Below are positions 1 to 18,200 of a DNA stretch of 64,000 nucleotides, one piece after another; the stretch's first letter is position 1; each line of letters opens with the position of its first letter. The translations under genes were made by a program, and so were the position numbers. The DNA is from Amoebidium appalachense (taxonomy: Eukaryota; Ichthyosporea), in the NCBI GenBank assembly GCA_963693365.1, contig CAVNZM010000002.1:4030001-4094000 (forward strand), read 5' to 3'. The notes below the pieces were generated by a model, which was not told the origin of the DNA, did not search any database, and was given only the letters and a program-made list of their open reading frames with translations.

Positions 1-213
1 GGGGGGGGGGGGGGGGGGGGGGAGGGGTATGAGGTTTGGAGATATGAATGAATGGGGAGATGGCTGATATGAAGGCTGGCCGACTGTTAGGCAAATACAG
101 GCTACATAAATGCCTATTTATTTTCATATTTTATTTTTTTTTAACAGAAAACAAGGAACGATGAAATGACAGCAGTGCGAGACAACATACATGCGTGCCG
201 CGGTTGTGTATGT

Positions 214-272
<59 letters not shown>

Positions 273-414
273 AGAGATAGTTGAGGATGCAGGTTCATAA
301 TCAGGTGCCCTCGGTGTTGGATAAACAAGGAAAAGGCCTGTGTTGATTAGCCCCCCCCCCCCCCCCCCCCCCCCTTCTTCCAGTCGGTCATAAATGTGTT
401 GCTCTCTGTAACAA

Positions 415-448
<34 letters not shown>

Positions 449-478
449 CCCCACACACACACACACACAACACTACAG
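1..478 (+). other. Upstream intron sequence of the SAMTOR-like gene, low complexity
   Basis: Starts in a poly-G run, then has ordinary sequence to about 215, a (TG)n/poly-G block (about 205-270), a poly-C run (about 351-374) and a second poly-C/(CA)n block ending in an acceptor-like CAG at 476-478. Conserved SAMTOR coding sequence begins immediately afterwards, so I read this stretch as the 3' part of an intron. I could not find the preceding exon inside the window. Confidence 0.55.
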
Positions 479-480
479 AG

Positions 481-6194
<5,714 letters not shown>

Positions 6195-6510
6195 ATGAAC
6201 TTTAAGTGGGTGGTGCTATTTTTAGCGCATTCCACCGCAGTTAAAGGTGCCGTGCAGCCTCAGCGTGATTGAATTCCATAATGACTGTTTGCATGCTGCA
6301 TAGATGCACCCCTGCCTTTCATATTTGGGGTCGTGCTATGAGCCCCATCACATGATGATGTATGGAAGGTTCTCTCGGAGATATTCTAAAAAGAGGCCGA
6401 GACCTTCATTTAAAGAACACAGCGGAATCGCATATCCCTGGAGTTCAAAGGCTTATGTCCAGTAGTTATGGCTAACCCTGCGATAACGCCTTTGTTCCTG
6501 TAATTTAAAT

Positions 6511-6516
6511 AATAAA
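6511..6516 (+). promoter_or_regulatory. Candidate polyadenylation signal of the SAMTOR-like gene
   Basis: AATAAA lies about 320 bases after the SAMTOR stop codon, in AT-rich sequence. It is the first such hexamer downstream of the stop. Confidence 0.4.
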
Positions 6517-6945
6517 TGATTCTTTTAACAATGGCCGTCGTTGATATTTCGTTCAAATCGTGTGTTTATTACACAGGCAGGTGCGAGGGGGCTCCGCGGG
6601 GGGAAGGGGGGAGGGGGGGGGGGGGGGGAGAGGGGGGATCGGGGGGGGGGGGAGGGGGGGGGGGGGGGAACATCAAGACAAAAAGTTTGGAACGGCCGTA
6701 TACAGTATTCAGTAATAAGTTGAGGCCCCTTTCCCCCTTCCCCCCTCCTCCCGATGGCTCCCTTTTCCCAGGAAGATTTGTTTCTTCGTGCTGTATATCG
6801 ATCGGACAAAGTGCTCTCCCCCCCCTTCCATGGATGGTTCGCGTGTATATATATGCAATACATGTGCGTGGCACTGCGTATGCGCATGCATCTGTGGTGT
6901 GTGCAGTGTGTGTATCAGTGTGTGTGTGTGTGAGTGTACATGTGT

Positions 6946-6993
<48 letters not shown>

Positions 6994-7714
6994 CACAAGT
7001 GTGTGTGTGTGTCACGTGTATGTGTACGTGCGTGTGCGTGTGTGTGTGTGTGTGACACTGTGCACGTATTTGACATGTGTGTGTGTGTGTGTGCGCGCGC
7101 GCGCGCGCGCGTATGTGACTGTGTGTGTGCGTGTACGTATACACGTGTACATACGTGTGTGCACATATTTTGATAATAATACACAAACGTTTTACCAAAA
7201 AGCGGGGGGAGGGGGAGGGGGGGGGGGGGGGGGGAGAGGCTCTAGGGGGTCGAGTTGTGATCATGACTGATGCCTTTTTTTTTTTTTTTTTTCTCCCTCC
7301 CCCCGGGCCCGAGCCGCTTCGCGTGGATCTAGATATCTAAATATCTAGATTGTTAAATTTACGTATAAAACTTCTGCAATCCGATCGATCTGTTAAATTG
7401 TAAAGTTTGCATAAAATCTAAATTGATTTCGACCCTCTTCCAGATGGGCGCATCTGGAAGGGGGGGGAGGTCTTCTATGTCTGGGATGAGACGATTGGTC
7501 CATGGAACACGCCTAAATATCTCTTATCAAATAGAATTGCGATCAACGGTCTAGATAATTCAGTTTCTAAACTGCTCTACACTAATCGAATATCGAGCAG
7601 ACTTTTAGATATTTAGAGAACGGCATTGGTTCTCTGAATTCGCCAAGTATTTAGATATTTAGATTCAAGCGAGGCGACGCAATGCATTACTTTAAAAAAA
7701 AAAAATTAAAAAAT
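6517..7714. other. Intergenic spacer with G-rich and (GT)n tracts
   Basis: Holds a G-rich block (6600-6670), a (GT)n region interrupted by GTCACGTGT-like words and a CG run (about 6900-7130), a short poly-G (7202-7235) and poly-T (7276-7293). AT-rich sequence follows, repeating the word TAGATATTTAG. No gene seen. Confidence 0.7.
7328..7349. repeat. Perfect 9-bp inverted repeat
   Basis: TCTAGATAT and ATATCTAGA are separated by CTAA. Related TTTAGATATTTAG words recur near 7600-7665, just before the 5' end of the retrotransposon. Confidence 0.8.
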
Positions 7715-9931
7715 GGCCCCCCTGCTCGTATCATTGGTGATACCACTGGAGACCCCCTCATAGACTCTGATAAGTATTTCTCGGAACTGTTTAAAGATAG
7801 GACCCCCGCTCAGAAACCTATTGTGTGGCCTGTAGACCCATCTATCCCCATAGAATCGATCCTCCCCTTTTTCAGTCCCGATACCATATGGTCTGTGATA
7901 TCTAGTTATAGCTCTAGTAAGTCTTGTGGACCTGATGTACTTCCTGCTGGGTTTCTTAAAATCCTTGTTCCCTCCTACCCACAAAAGGAAGTGATCGTGC
8001 TATAAAACCTGATCTTACTATTATGTAAAGCTCTCTCTTTTCTTGGTGTGTTAAATGTGGACATGTCCCGTCATGTTGGTTAGATACCTTAGTGATCCCC
8101 ATAGTTAAGAAGGACTCTGAGGGCCCCATATCATCTTTTCACCCCATCACACTAACGTTACCCAAGTTGTTCGTAGATTCTTTGAAGCTTGCTTTCTTAG
8201 GTTATTTGCACATCACCCTAGGTTTCAATCTATTCTTCACATACACCCATGCCAATCCGCTTTTCGTAAGAACAATTCATGTTATGTTCAAATAATGGCA
8301 CTGCACGATTCTATGCAAGTTGGTGCACGATATGTTGGCTTTATTGATTGGAAAACTGCTTACGATTCTGTCTCCCCTGGTCTCCTATGGGAAAAGCTTG
8401 CTGCACGGGGTGTACCACACTGCATTGGCGTTCTGTTAGAAGCACTCTTGTCTCAAACCTATGGTAGAGCTGTGGTTAATGGGCATCTTTCATATGGTTT
8501 TACTACGTACTAGAGGTCTCTTGCAGGGTTCATTGCTTAGCCCCTTTTTGTTTAACCTATTTATAGATGATTTGGCTGTCTGGATTTATGCCGAAAATGA
8601 TGACCCTAGTATTAACTTTCCGCCTGCACTTCTCTATGCTGATGATCTGTCCCTCCTTGCCCGTACCCCTAGACGCCTGCAAAGTTTGTTCGATATAGTG
8701 TCAGAGTGGTGCAAGGCAAACCTTATGATCCTTAACATAGACAAATGTGGTGTTCTTGTACCTGATATAGCTAACAATTTACACACATTTACATTATCAT
8801 CTAAACAAAGCTTTACCTATAGTTCCAGAATACAAATATCTTGGAGTTCCCGTTAATTCTGTTGGTACATGTTATGTTTTCCCATATGGTTGAAAAGAGG
8901 GTAGAGTTGGCTCGTAAGCGGTTAGCTTTCTTCTCGGCTAATATTTTTAAAGACACACCCCTCCATCCTTCTATTAATCTTACATTTATTCGCACTTTTG
9001 TATTCCCGGCATGTGAATATGGTTTACCCCTTCTCGCCGCTTGGATCAAGAAAGAGAGAACTAGAGCGCTTTAACCCTTGGCAAATTTCCTTGAAGCAGA
9101 AGTTGCCTCCTTTCTATCTAACAACTGTTGTAAACCTGGGCCTGTAACGCTCTCGATATATCATCTGGTCCCAATAGCTGCTAGAGTATCCTATCTCGCG
9201 CTGAAATTCAATAAGCACATAAGCCGAGAAGTATTTGCCCTCCCACCCTCTCTTCTCTATCCGACCTGTCCCCTCCTCACCTCTCCCCTCTTTCCTTCCC
9301 TCTCTCCCCTTCTCCCCCAGGCATAAATACAAATAAACCCCGCAAAAGTGTGCGTGTGACTTTGGACTGCCACTTACTTATTAGACATGTACATAATCAC
9401 AAGATAATCACGCAATATAACAAATGGAAAAAGATACCACACGACACTAGACCCGATGAAAGCAGACACCTTGAAAAACTAAGCCTTATGTCTCGTTTTA
9501 TATATAATGACCGCCTCAACCATATTGCCAAATATGGCACTCGCAAATGTATAACACCTAAATACATATTACCTTCCTGTAGAACTGGTCTTTCTCTAGC
9601 TGATGGTATTATTGATCGATTACCACGCTTTTACTGTACACGTGCTATACAGTGGAGATCTAGTAAGTATAAGGTGGCATCGTTTGCATGCCCAAACAAC
9701 ACACACACACACCAGTTTAAATGGTCATGTCTCGCCAAATGTAGTTTGATAGACCACATAATACCACAACACACACACGTCACATTCACAACAGACACCC
9801 AGAAAGACAGCCTACCTGTAAATGACAACATGTACATCCTTGATTTTATACTAAACACGCGTAACTACGACCTGTTTATGAGATGTATTGATTGGCTTGA
9901 GAAACACATCACTACAAAATTCTTGCGCACG

Positions 9932-9973
<42 letters not shown>

Positions 9974-9992
9974 CACGCACACACACGCACAC

Positions 9993-10084
<92 letters not shown>

Positions 10085-10112
10085 CCAGCTGATACCGAGT
10101 GTCCCAGGGGAG

Positions 10113-10148
<36 letters not shown>

Positions 10149-10375
10149 TTCCACAAAAAAAAAAAAAAAAAAACAACGGGGAACCCCAACTAATTGATTT
10201 TTCTTATTTTCTTAGTCTTTATGGTGTCTCGTAGAGAAAGTAAACCCTGATATATAGTCATCACCCGACATCTATGTACGTGATCATGATATACCGCTGA
10301 GGGGATATTCCGAGCAAAAAACCCCCATACCTGAGACTGGTCTCTCTTTGCCTCGAGTAAACATCGTAAACCCCC
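7715..10375 (+). mobile_element. Non-LTR retrotransposon copy A, 5'-truncated and broken
   Basis: Collinear with copies B and C on the other strand. The reverse transcriptase includes a GFIDWKTAYDSV region, RGLLQGSLLSP, the catalytic YADDL (8635-8649), a C-terminal domain with CEYGLPLLAAW, and an AIQWRS motif. The frame is broken by several stops and shifts, for example after NGHLSYGF near 8500. The normal stop after ITKF is changed (TAG to TTG). The 3' UTR has (CA)n (about 9930-10080), then a C run and an A run, then a conserved end finishing CGTAAACCCCC near 10375. It begins abruptly at GGCCCCCCTGCTCG, so it lacks the endonuclease. No target-site duplication was found. Confidence 0.92.
9925..10083 (+). 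repeat. (CA)n array in the 3' UTR of retrotransposon A
   Basis: About 75 CA units with a few CG interruptions, directly after the degenerate stop codon of the element. Copies B-E carry the same array at the same place at different lengths. Confidence 0.95.
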
Positions 10376-10947
10376 GTTACATATGTGCCTGACGTCAGGT
10401 TCACGGATCCGGATTCCGGAAAACAGTCGGAGAAGGCACGTTTGCCAAAGCTCGAGCCACGTATGATCATTCATTAGCCAGTGATGGGGAAAGGGTGTAA
10501 TACAGTACTGTACTGCCGGTGGGACTTGCGGATTTGTAGCCTGCGCAGCTGATTTTACGGTCCTACCTTCCTACACCACTACTGCCTGAGCATTGTAACG
10601 AATAGGCGAGAAAAACAGGGCCGGGAGGTACTTGAACAGCTCTTCCAACAAGTGCACGGTGTTGCTGGAGGATTATCATCATGCCAGTGGGCACTGGGCG
10701 TATGTCTGTGGCAGGCTGGCCGCTGTGCGGCCCCACGTGACGCATGCTGATCACCATGGGTGTCCCACCGCAGGCTGGTACGCCTTAGGCCTAGACTTTT
10801 GCAGCGTACTCACCTGCAGTTGCAACTTTATTTTTAATTATATTACTATTTTGACTACCTATATTCATGCTTACATATGCATGATGTCTCAAAAACGAAG
10901 AACGAAGCATATTTTAGTGGCATGAGCATGATGCACTCACCTGTCCG
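10376..10947. other. Spacer upstream of the IDO gene
   Basis: Ordinary-complexity sequence of about 570 bases between the retrotransposon end and the CRE cluster. A short open frame (about 10563-10757, minus) and another (10632-10925, plus) match nothing I recognise. No gene called. Confidence 0.5.
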
Positions 10948-10980
10948 TGACGTAATCCTAATGACGTCAAAGTGACGTCA
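10948..10980 (+). promoter_or_regulatory. Cluster of three CRE-type (bZIP) sites upstream of IDO
   Basis: TGACGTAA (10948-10955), TGACGTCA (10962-10969) and TGACGTCA (10973-10980) lie 105-137 bases before the IDO start codon. TGACGTCA is the palindromic site of CREB/ATF bZIP factors. An AT-rich TAAATAAAAA (about 11016) between the cluster and the ATG could serve as a TATA-like element. The sites are seen directly; their use is inferred. Confidence 0.6.
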
Positions 10981-11084
10981 TGTAGTCGTGAGCGTTATGT
11001 GAGCTCGACTCAGAGTAAATAAAAAGTGTTCTTTTCTATACACAACAGTCAGACTGCAAGGAGGGTCTAGGAAAACACCTCGAG

Positions 11085-12236
11085 ATGTTAACGTTCAGCA
11101 CTAAGTCCCGTGTGCCGGAGTTGGCAAAGTATGGCCTGAGCAGGGAGCGCGGCTTTCTTCCCCCACAGGTTTGTCAACGTGAGCCTTTTCCGAGGATTAC
11201 TACGACGGTCACACCGGGACCATGTCATCCAAACCTGAAGAAGACCATGGTTTTCTGTTTTGGTTTTTGTCTGATGAAAATCAAGATTACACACACTTTC
11301 GCCAGGGCTCTCTAGAATTTTGCTTTGCTTTGCTAATACCGTGTGTGCGTGTGCGTGTGTGCGTGCGTGAGTGTGTGTGTGTGTGAGTGTGTGTGTGTGT
11401 GGTGTTTTTTTGTGTAATGCTGGGCAGTGCATGTTTATCTTGACACCCCCCTTTTTTTCCCAGGATCCTCTCACGCGCCTACCACCTGCCTACCATGCCT
11501 GGGACACTGCCATCCAGGAGGTACCCCGCTACATTGATGCTTGTGTCATCAGGCAGCAACTCGACAAACTTCCCCTTTTGCCTTCATCTGGCTTGGTATG
11601 TGCCCTAGTTTCGCAATGCGCATCAAATGAATGTGTCATCATGCGGAATGTGGGTGTGTATATGCACGGTCTACACTACTGTGAGAAGGGCACAGTGGGT
11701 GGCAGTGTGGTCACGGGCACAAAGCGGTATGGCTGTTGCTTAGTGCTTGACACGGTGTACTTAAACACCACCACCCAATCCTTCCTTGGCCATGTGTTGC
11801 CGATGTATATATGAGTTGCTGGGAGAAATGTGATTTTGAAGGTGCACCTTGTGAAGTGTAAAGGCTGGTTGATAAAACAGCGTTTTTAAATAATCTTCAT
11901 TTCTTCACGGCCACCGTAGTTAATTACTTCACTTCTCCTGTAGCCCTACTAACATCCGCATCTGTCATGCAGAAGGATGGACCTGAACTCCAGCGTGCCT
12001 ACAGTGTGCTTAGCCTCATGTGCCACGCCTACATCTGGGGGGAGGGAGAGGACAGAGCATGCGAGGTGCTTCCTAGCAATCTTGCCGTGCCTTGGGTTGA
12101 GGTATCCAAGAGGCTGGGCCTGCCACCAATCATCACCCACGCGGCATCTGTGTTGTGGAGCTGGCGGAGGATAGACCCCGAGGGGCCTTTGGACCTGTCG
12201 AACATGGAGTGCTTGAACATCACAGGTGCGTTTTTT

Positions 12237-12278
<42 letters not shown>

Positions 12279-13546
12279 TTTTTTTTTGGGGGGGGGGTTG
12301 TGTAGGTTGTGCAATATTGCCATACAAGATCCGTAGTAATTACATCTTGATAATGATTTACCACAGGGGGAGGACCGGACGAGGCGTGGTTCTACCTTGT
12401 GACGGTTGAGATTGAGGCCAAAGGGGCCACGGCCCTGTGTGCCATGGTGGATGGCCTGGTGGCAGCAGAGGAGGATAGGCCTGATGACGTAGTTGGGCAC
12501 TTGGATGAACTTGCAAGGGCAATAGGAAACATGGGCGCTACACTCAAGAGGATGTATGGTAGGTGCCTAAAGTCCACACACACACACACACATCATGGCT
12601 CTCTCTCTCTCTCTCTCTCCCTTCCTCCACTCTCTCTCAGTCTCTCTTTCTCTCTCGCGCGCGCTCTCTCTCTTTCTCTGTCTGTCTCTCTCTCTCTCTT
12701 TCTCTGTCGCTCCCTCTCTCTATCTCTCTCGCAGAGTCTCTCTCTCTCTCTCTCCCCCCCCCCCCCCCCCCCCCCCCCCCATCTCCCTCCCCGTTTCTTT
12801 CTTTTTTCCTTTTTCTTTCTTCTTTTTTCCACTTTTATGAACCCAAAAGAAGGGAGGGGGGGATAGCGAGGTGCAGGGTCTTTGAATGCAGTCAAACCAT
12901 CTCTCCCACAGATGGTTTTCGTGTGCTTCAACATAATGATTATCTTTGAAATTTTTAACAGGCACTATTTTTCCCGACACAGAAAAATGCGACCCGCAAG
13001 TGTTCTTTAACAAAGTTCGCCTCTACCAATCCGGGTGGAAAAACAACCCAGCCCGTCCCAACGGTCTCATCTACGAGGGTGTCTCCAAGGACCCACTGCA
13101 ATATAGTGGCGGTAGTGCTGCTCAAAGCAGTAGCATACATGCCATAGACGTTGGGTTGGGTGTGGAACATGGACCCGTACCAAAAAGTGACGAAAGCAAT
13201 GGGGTTAAGGGGACCGCGGCGGAGTGTTCTGCAACGGTTAAGGCGGAGAGTAATGGAAATGGTGTTGCGTGTCCTGTGACAGGACAACAGAGCATGGGGG
13301 GGAGCAATGGGATTACTGGGTGTCCGGTGAAGACGGCGGGACATGAAGAGTAAGTGTGCTTGTGTGTGGATGGAACTGGGTGTTGGCAGGTAACCAATGA
13401 CACGTGCCTGCCTGCCTCTGTGTGTCTGCGTGACTGCGTGTTTCTGTGCTTTTGTGTGCTAAGTGTTTTCTGGGTGCGCGATCCTGGTGGGGAATTTTCG
13501 TGAATAAGATATAAACATCAAATCTCTCTTCTGCTTGTCTTACTCC

Positions 13547-13577
<31 letters not shown>

Positions 13578-14078
13578 AAAACCTCAGTCCCCCGCCCTGC
13601 CCCGCCCCCAGAAACACACACAGTCACTCACACGCCCTTCGCTGCTCCCGCCTCCCGCCCCTCTCAACCTACCCAACCACCTATCACAAATACAAAGTTT
13701 AACATACACACATGTGAATTACATAATAATAAACTGGCTCATCTATAGAAGCATTTGGCCCCCCCTGATGATGGCTCCTTCAAGTATTTTCTGCCTTCTC
13801 GTTTTGGTTTATTGATGTTCCTTCCGCATTCAACAACCCCCCCCCCCCCCCCCCCCACCCCACCCCCTCCCGATGGGCTCTACTTATACTGCACACTCTT
13901 TCGTGTGTATTTTGCCAACACCTGCATCATGCTGTTAGTCGTAAATATGTACTTCGTTCTATATAACAACATTCTAACTCCTCCCCTCCCACACACACAT
14001 CCCCTCTCTCCCACCTCCGCCCCCCCAACCCACCCGATCCCCCCATCCCCCCCCCCCCCAACCCACCCGATCTCCCCA

Positions 14079-14113
<35 letters not shown>

Positions 14114-15159
14114 ACACACACACACCCACACACCCAAACCCACCCACACACCTACCCCGACCCATTGTAGCACTTTCCTTCGCGCAATGCGTCAGCATAT
14201 GCCCGAAAAGGACAGGGCGTTTCTAGAAGCCCTCGAGTCTGTGCCGTCCATCCGTTCGTACGTGTGCAGTCACCAGGACACATGCCCGGCACTGAGGGTG
14301 GCCTATAATGCTGCACTCGATGCACTGATTGCATTTAGGAGCATCCATATACAGGTGAGTAGAAGGGATTGTGTCTGTATAAAGTTTTTTTGCTGTTAGA
14401 TTTTGTGCGTGTAGTGTTGACTTATTTTGGTTACTGTTATGTGCACGAATGTTTTGGTTATGTGTGGTATGGTATTGTGTATAATTTGAATTTGGGACGG
14501 TGGGGTTTTTTGTGCTTGGTTGTTGGGGTTTGTGTATTATATGTTTTGTGATGATCGGATTGACAATGCGAGTACACACACGTGCACACACGTTTTGCTA
14601 CTTCGCTTTCCAGCTTTAGCAATGAGTACTTGGGTTTGTGTGTGTGCATTTGTGCATGTGTGTGCGCGCATGCGTGTGTGTGTGTGTGTGTCTTCATACA
14701 CGACACAGCTCATGTGCAAACAGCGCTGCTATATGGGTGTGCTGCCCCCCCCCCCTCCCCCCCCCCCCCCCCCCCCCCCCCCCGGGCGCATGAAATGATG
14801 CCATGTCTGTATGACCAAACATCGACATCATATTGACGTCAGATCGTGATATGTCGATATGGGGGGTTTACGCTGTTTACTCGAGGCAAAGAGAAACCAG
14901 TCTCAGGTATGGGGGGTTTTGCTCGGAATATTCCCTCAGCGGTATATCATGATCACGTACATAGATGTCGGGTGATGATTATATACCAGGGTTTACTTTC
15001 TCTACGAGGCACCATAAAGACTAAGACAAATCAATTAGTTGGGTTCCCCTTTTATTTTTATTTTTATTTATTATTTATTTTTTATTTTATTTTATTTTAT
15101 TTTATTTTATTTTATTTTTTATTTTTTTTCGGGCTCCCCTGGGACACTCGGTATCAGCT

Positions 15160-15219
<60 letters not shown>

Positions 15220-18200
15220 AGAATTTTGTAATGATGGGTTTCTCAAGCCAATCAATACATCTAATAAACAGGTCATAGTTACGCGTGTTTAGTATAAAAT
15301 CAAGGATGTTGTAATTTTCAGGTAGGCTATCTTTCTGGGTGTCTGTTGTGAATGTGTCGTGTGTGTGTTGCGGTATTATGTGGTCTATCAAACTACATTT
15401 GGCGATACATGACCGTTTAAACTGGTGTGTGTGTGTGTTGTTTGGGCATGCAAAAGATGCCACCTTATACTTATTAGATCTCCACTGTATAGCACGTGTA
15501 CAGTAAAAGCGTGGTAAGTGATCAATAATACCATCAGCTAGAGAAAGACCAATTCTACAGGAAGGTAATATGTATTTAGGTGTTACACATTTGCGAGTGC
15601 CATATTTGGCAATATGGTTAAGGCAGTCATTACATACATCTGGCCCAAACCCGCTAATTCAAAAAATAGGGTATTTATTTTAAGGGCGTACCGCATCCAA
15701 TCATTCGGCGCCAAATTTTTTAAGGGCGTGCCGCATCCAATCGGCTGATATGACTTCCAAAAATCGGATCGTCTAAGCCAGCAAATCAATTTCGGTAACG
15801 GCCAATCCAAGCCGTTGCGGCAGAAAAAACTGGTATGCTCAGCGGGTTGTTCCAACTTACATCGGACTTATTCGCAGTAATCATAGCGCGAAACCGTGCA
15901 ATAAAGCAGTAAAAGGATAGTATAACACCATATTCTAAAGCAGCAGAGTTTGCGCTCGTTTCTACTAGAAAAAAGCGCGCTTTGTTCTTTAGCTATTGGG
16001 GCGGTAGATTCACCGCCCGCTACAGAAATTTTACTGCGCTCATAATCAGATCGACGAAAAAGGAAAGAGATCGGAATGCGGAAATTAGGCCCCCGAGCGT
16101 TAGAGCAAGTTGGCGCTATGAAACGAGACATAAGGCTTAGTTTTTCAAGGTGTATGCTTTCATCGGGTCTAGTGTCGTGTGGTATCTTTTTCCATTTGTT
16201 ATATTGCGTAGTTATTTTGTGATAATGTACATGTCTAATAAGTAAGTGGCAGTCCAAAGTCACACGCACACTTTTGCGGGGTTTATTTGTATTTGTGCCC
16301 GGGGAAGAAGGAGAGAGAGAGGGAAGGAAAGAGGGGAGAGGTGGGGAGGGGACAGGTCGGATAGAGAAGAGAGGGTGGGAGGGCAAATAATTTTTTAAGC
16401 GGCTGATGTGCTTATTGAATTTCAGCGTGAGATGGGATACTCTAGCAACTATTGGGACCAGACCATATATCGAGAGCGTTACAGGCCCAGGTTTACAACA
16501 GTTGTTAGATAGAAAGGAGGCAACTTCTGCTTCAAGGAAATTTGCCAAGGGTTTAAGCGCTCTAGTTCTCTCTTTCTTGATCCAAGCGGCGAGAAGGGGT
16601 AAACCATATTCACATGCCGGGAAGACAAAAATGCGAATGTATGTAAGTCTAATAGAAGGATGGAGGGGTGTGTCTTTGAAAATATTAGCCGAGAAGAAAG
16701 CTAACTGCTCACGAGCCAGCTCTACCCTCTTTTCAACCATATGGGAAAACATAACACCAACAGAATTAACCGGAACTCCAAGATATTTGTATTCTGGAAC
16801 TATAGGTACAGGTTTAGATGATAATGTAAATGTGTGTAAATTGTTAGCTATATCAGGTACAAGAACACCACATTTGTCTATGTTAAGGATCATAAGGTTT
16901 ACCTTGCACCACTCTGACACTATATCGAACAAACTTTGCAGGCGTCTAGGGGTACGGGCAAGGAGGCACAGATCATCAGCATAGAGAAGTGCAGGCGGAA
17001 AGTTATTACTAGGGTCATCATTTTCGGCATAAATCTTGACAGCCAAATCATCTATAAATAGGTTAACAAAAAGGGGCTAAGCAATGAACCCTGCAAGAGA
17101 CCTCTAGTACGAGAAAAACCTTATGAAAGGTGCCCATTAACCACAGCTCTATTATAGGTTTGAGACAAGAGTGCTTCTAACAAAAGACCAATGCAGTGTG
17201 GTACACCCCGTGCAGCAAGCTTTTCCCATAGGAGACCAGGGGAGACAGAATCGTAAGCAGTTTTCCAATCAATAAAACCAACATATCGTGCACCAACTTG
17301 CATAGAATCGCGCAGTGCCATTATTTGAACATAACATGAATTGTTTTTTCGAAAAGCGGCATGGGTGTATGTGAAGAATAGATTGAAAACTAGGGTGATG
17401 TGCAAATAACCTAAGTGAGCAGGCTTGGCTTCAAAGAATCTACGAACAACCTGGGTTAGTGTGATGGGGCGAAAAGATGATACGGGGCCCGCAGAGTCCT
17501 TCTTAACTATGGGATCACTAAGGTATCTAACCAAGTTGACGGGACATGTCCACATTTAACACACCAAGAAAAGAGAGAGCTTAACATAATAGTAAGATCA
17601 CGTTTAATAGCACGATCACTTTCCTTTTGTGGGGAACAAGGATTTTAAGAAACCCAGCAGGAAGTCCATCAGGTCCACAAGACTTCCTAGAGCGATAACT
17701 AGATATCACAGACCATACGGTATCGGGACGGAAAAAGGGGAGGATCGATTCTATGGGGATAGATGGGTCTACAGGCCACACAATATGTCTCTGAGCGGGG
17801 GTCCTATCTTTAAACAGTTCCGAGAAATACTTATCAGAGTCTATGAGGGGGTCTCCAGTGGTATCACCAATATTACGAGCAGGGGGGCCAAATCGATTCA
17901 TACTAGCAAGCCGGCGCAAGCTTTCCTTTTGAGACAGGGGCTCACCTAGTCTAGCGGGAGTGGTGTTTGGTAACGAGAGAGCATCGGGGTATTCCTTCCT
18001 ACCACCACCAGCATAATCACCGAGATCTATCAAATCATCAACAATAAAGTTAGTGCATGTATCTAGTACGAGATGTGAATCTGGTCTGGCTTGTGCAGAT
18101 TCTAATAGGCGCATATATATAGGGTGTTTCGTTGCATAGCATACACATACATCAACTCTACCCCACTGTTACTTGAGGAGGAGGGAGCAGATCAAAGGAG

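Noticed and set aside
10563-10925. Short open frames upstream of IDO on both strands
   Set aside because: No start context, splice partners or family similarity that I can recognise.
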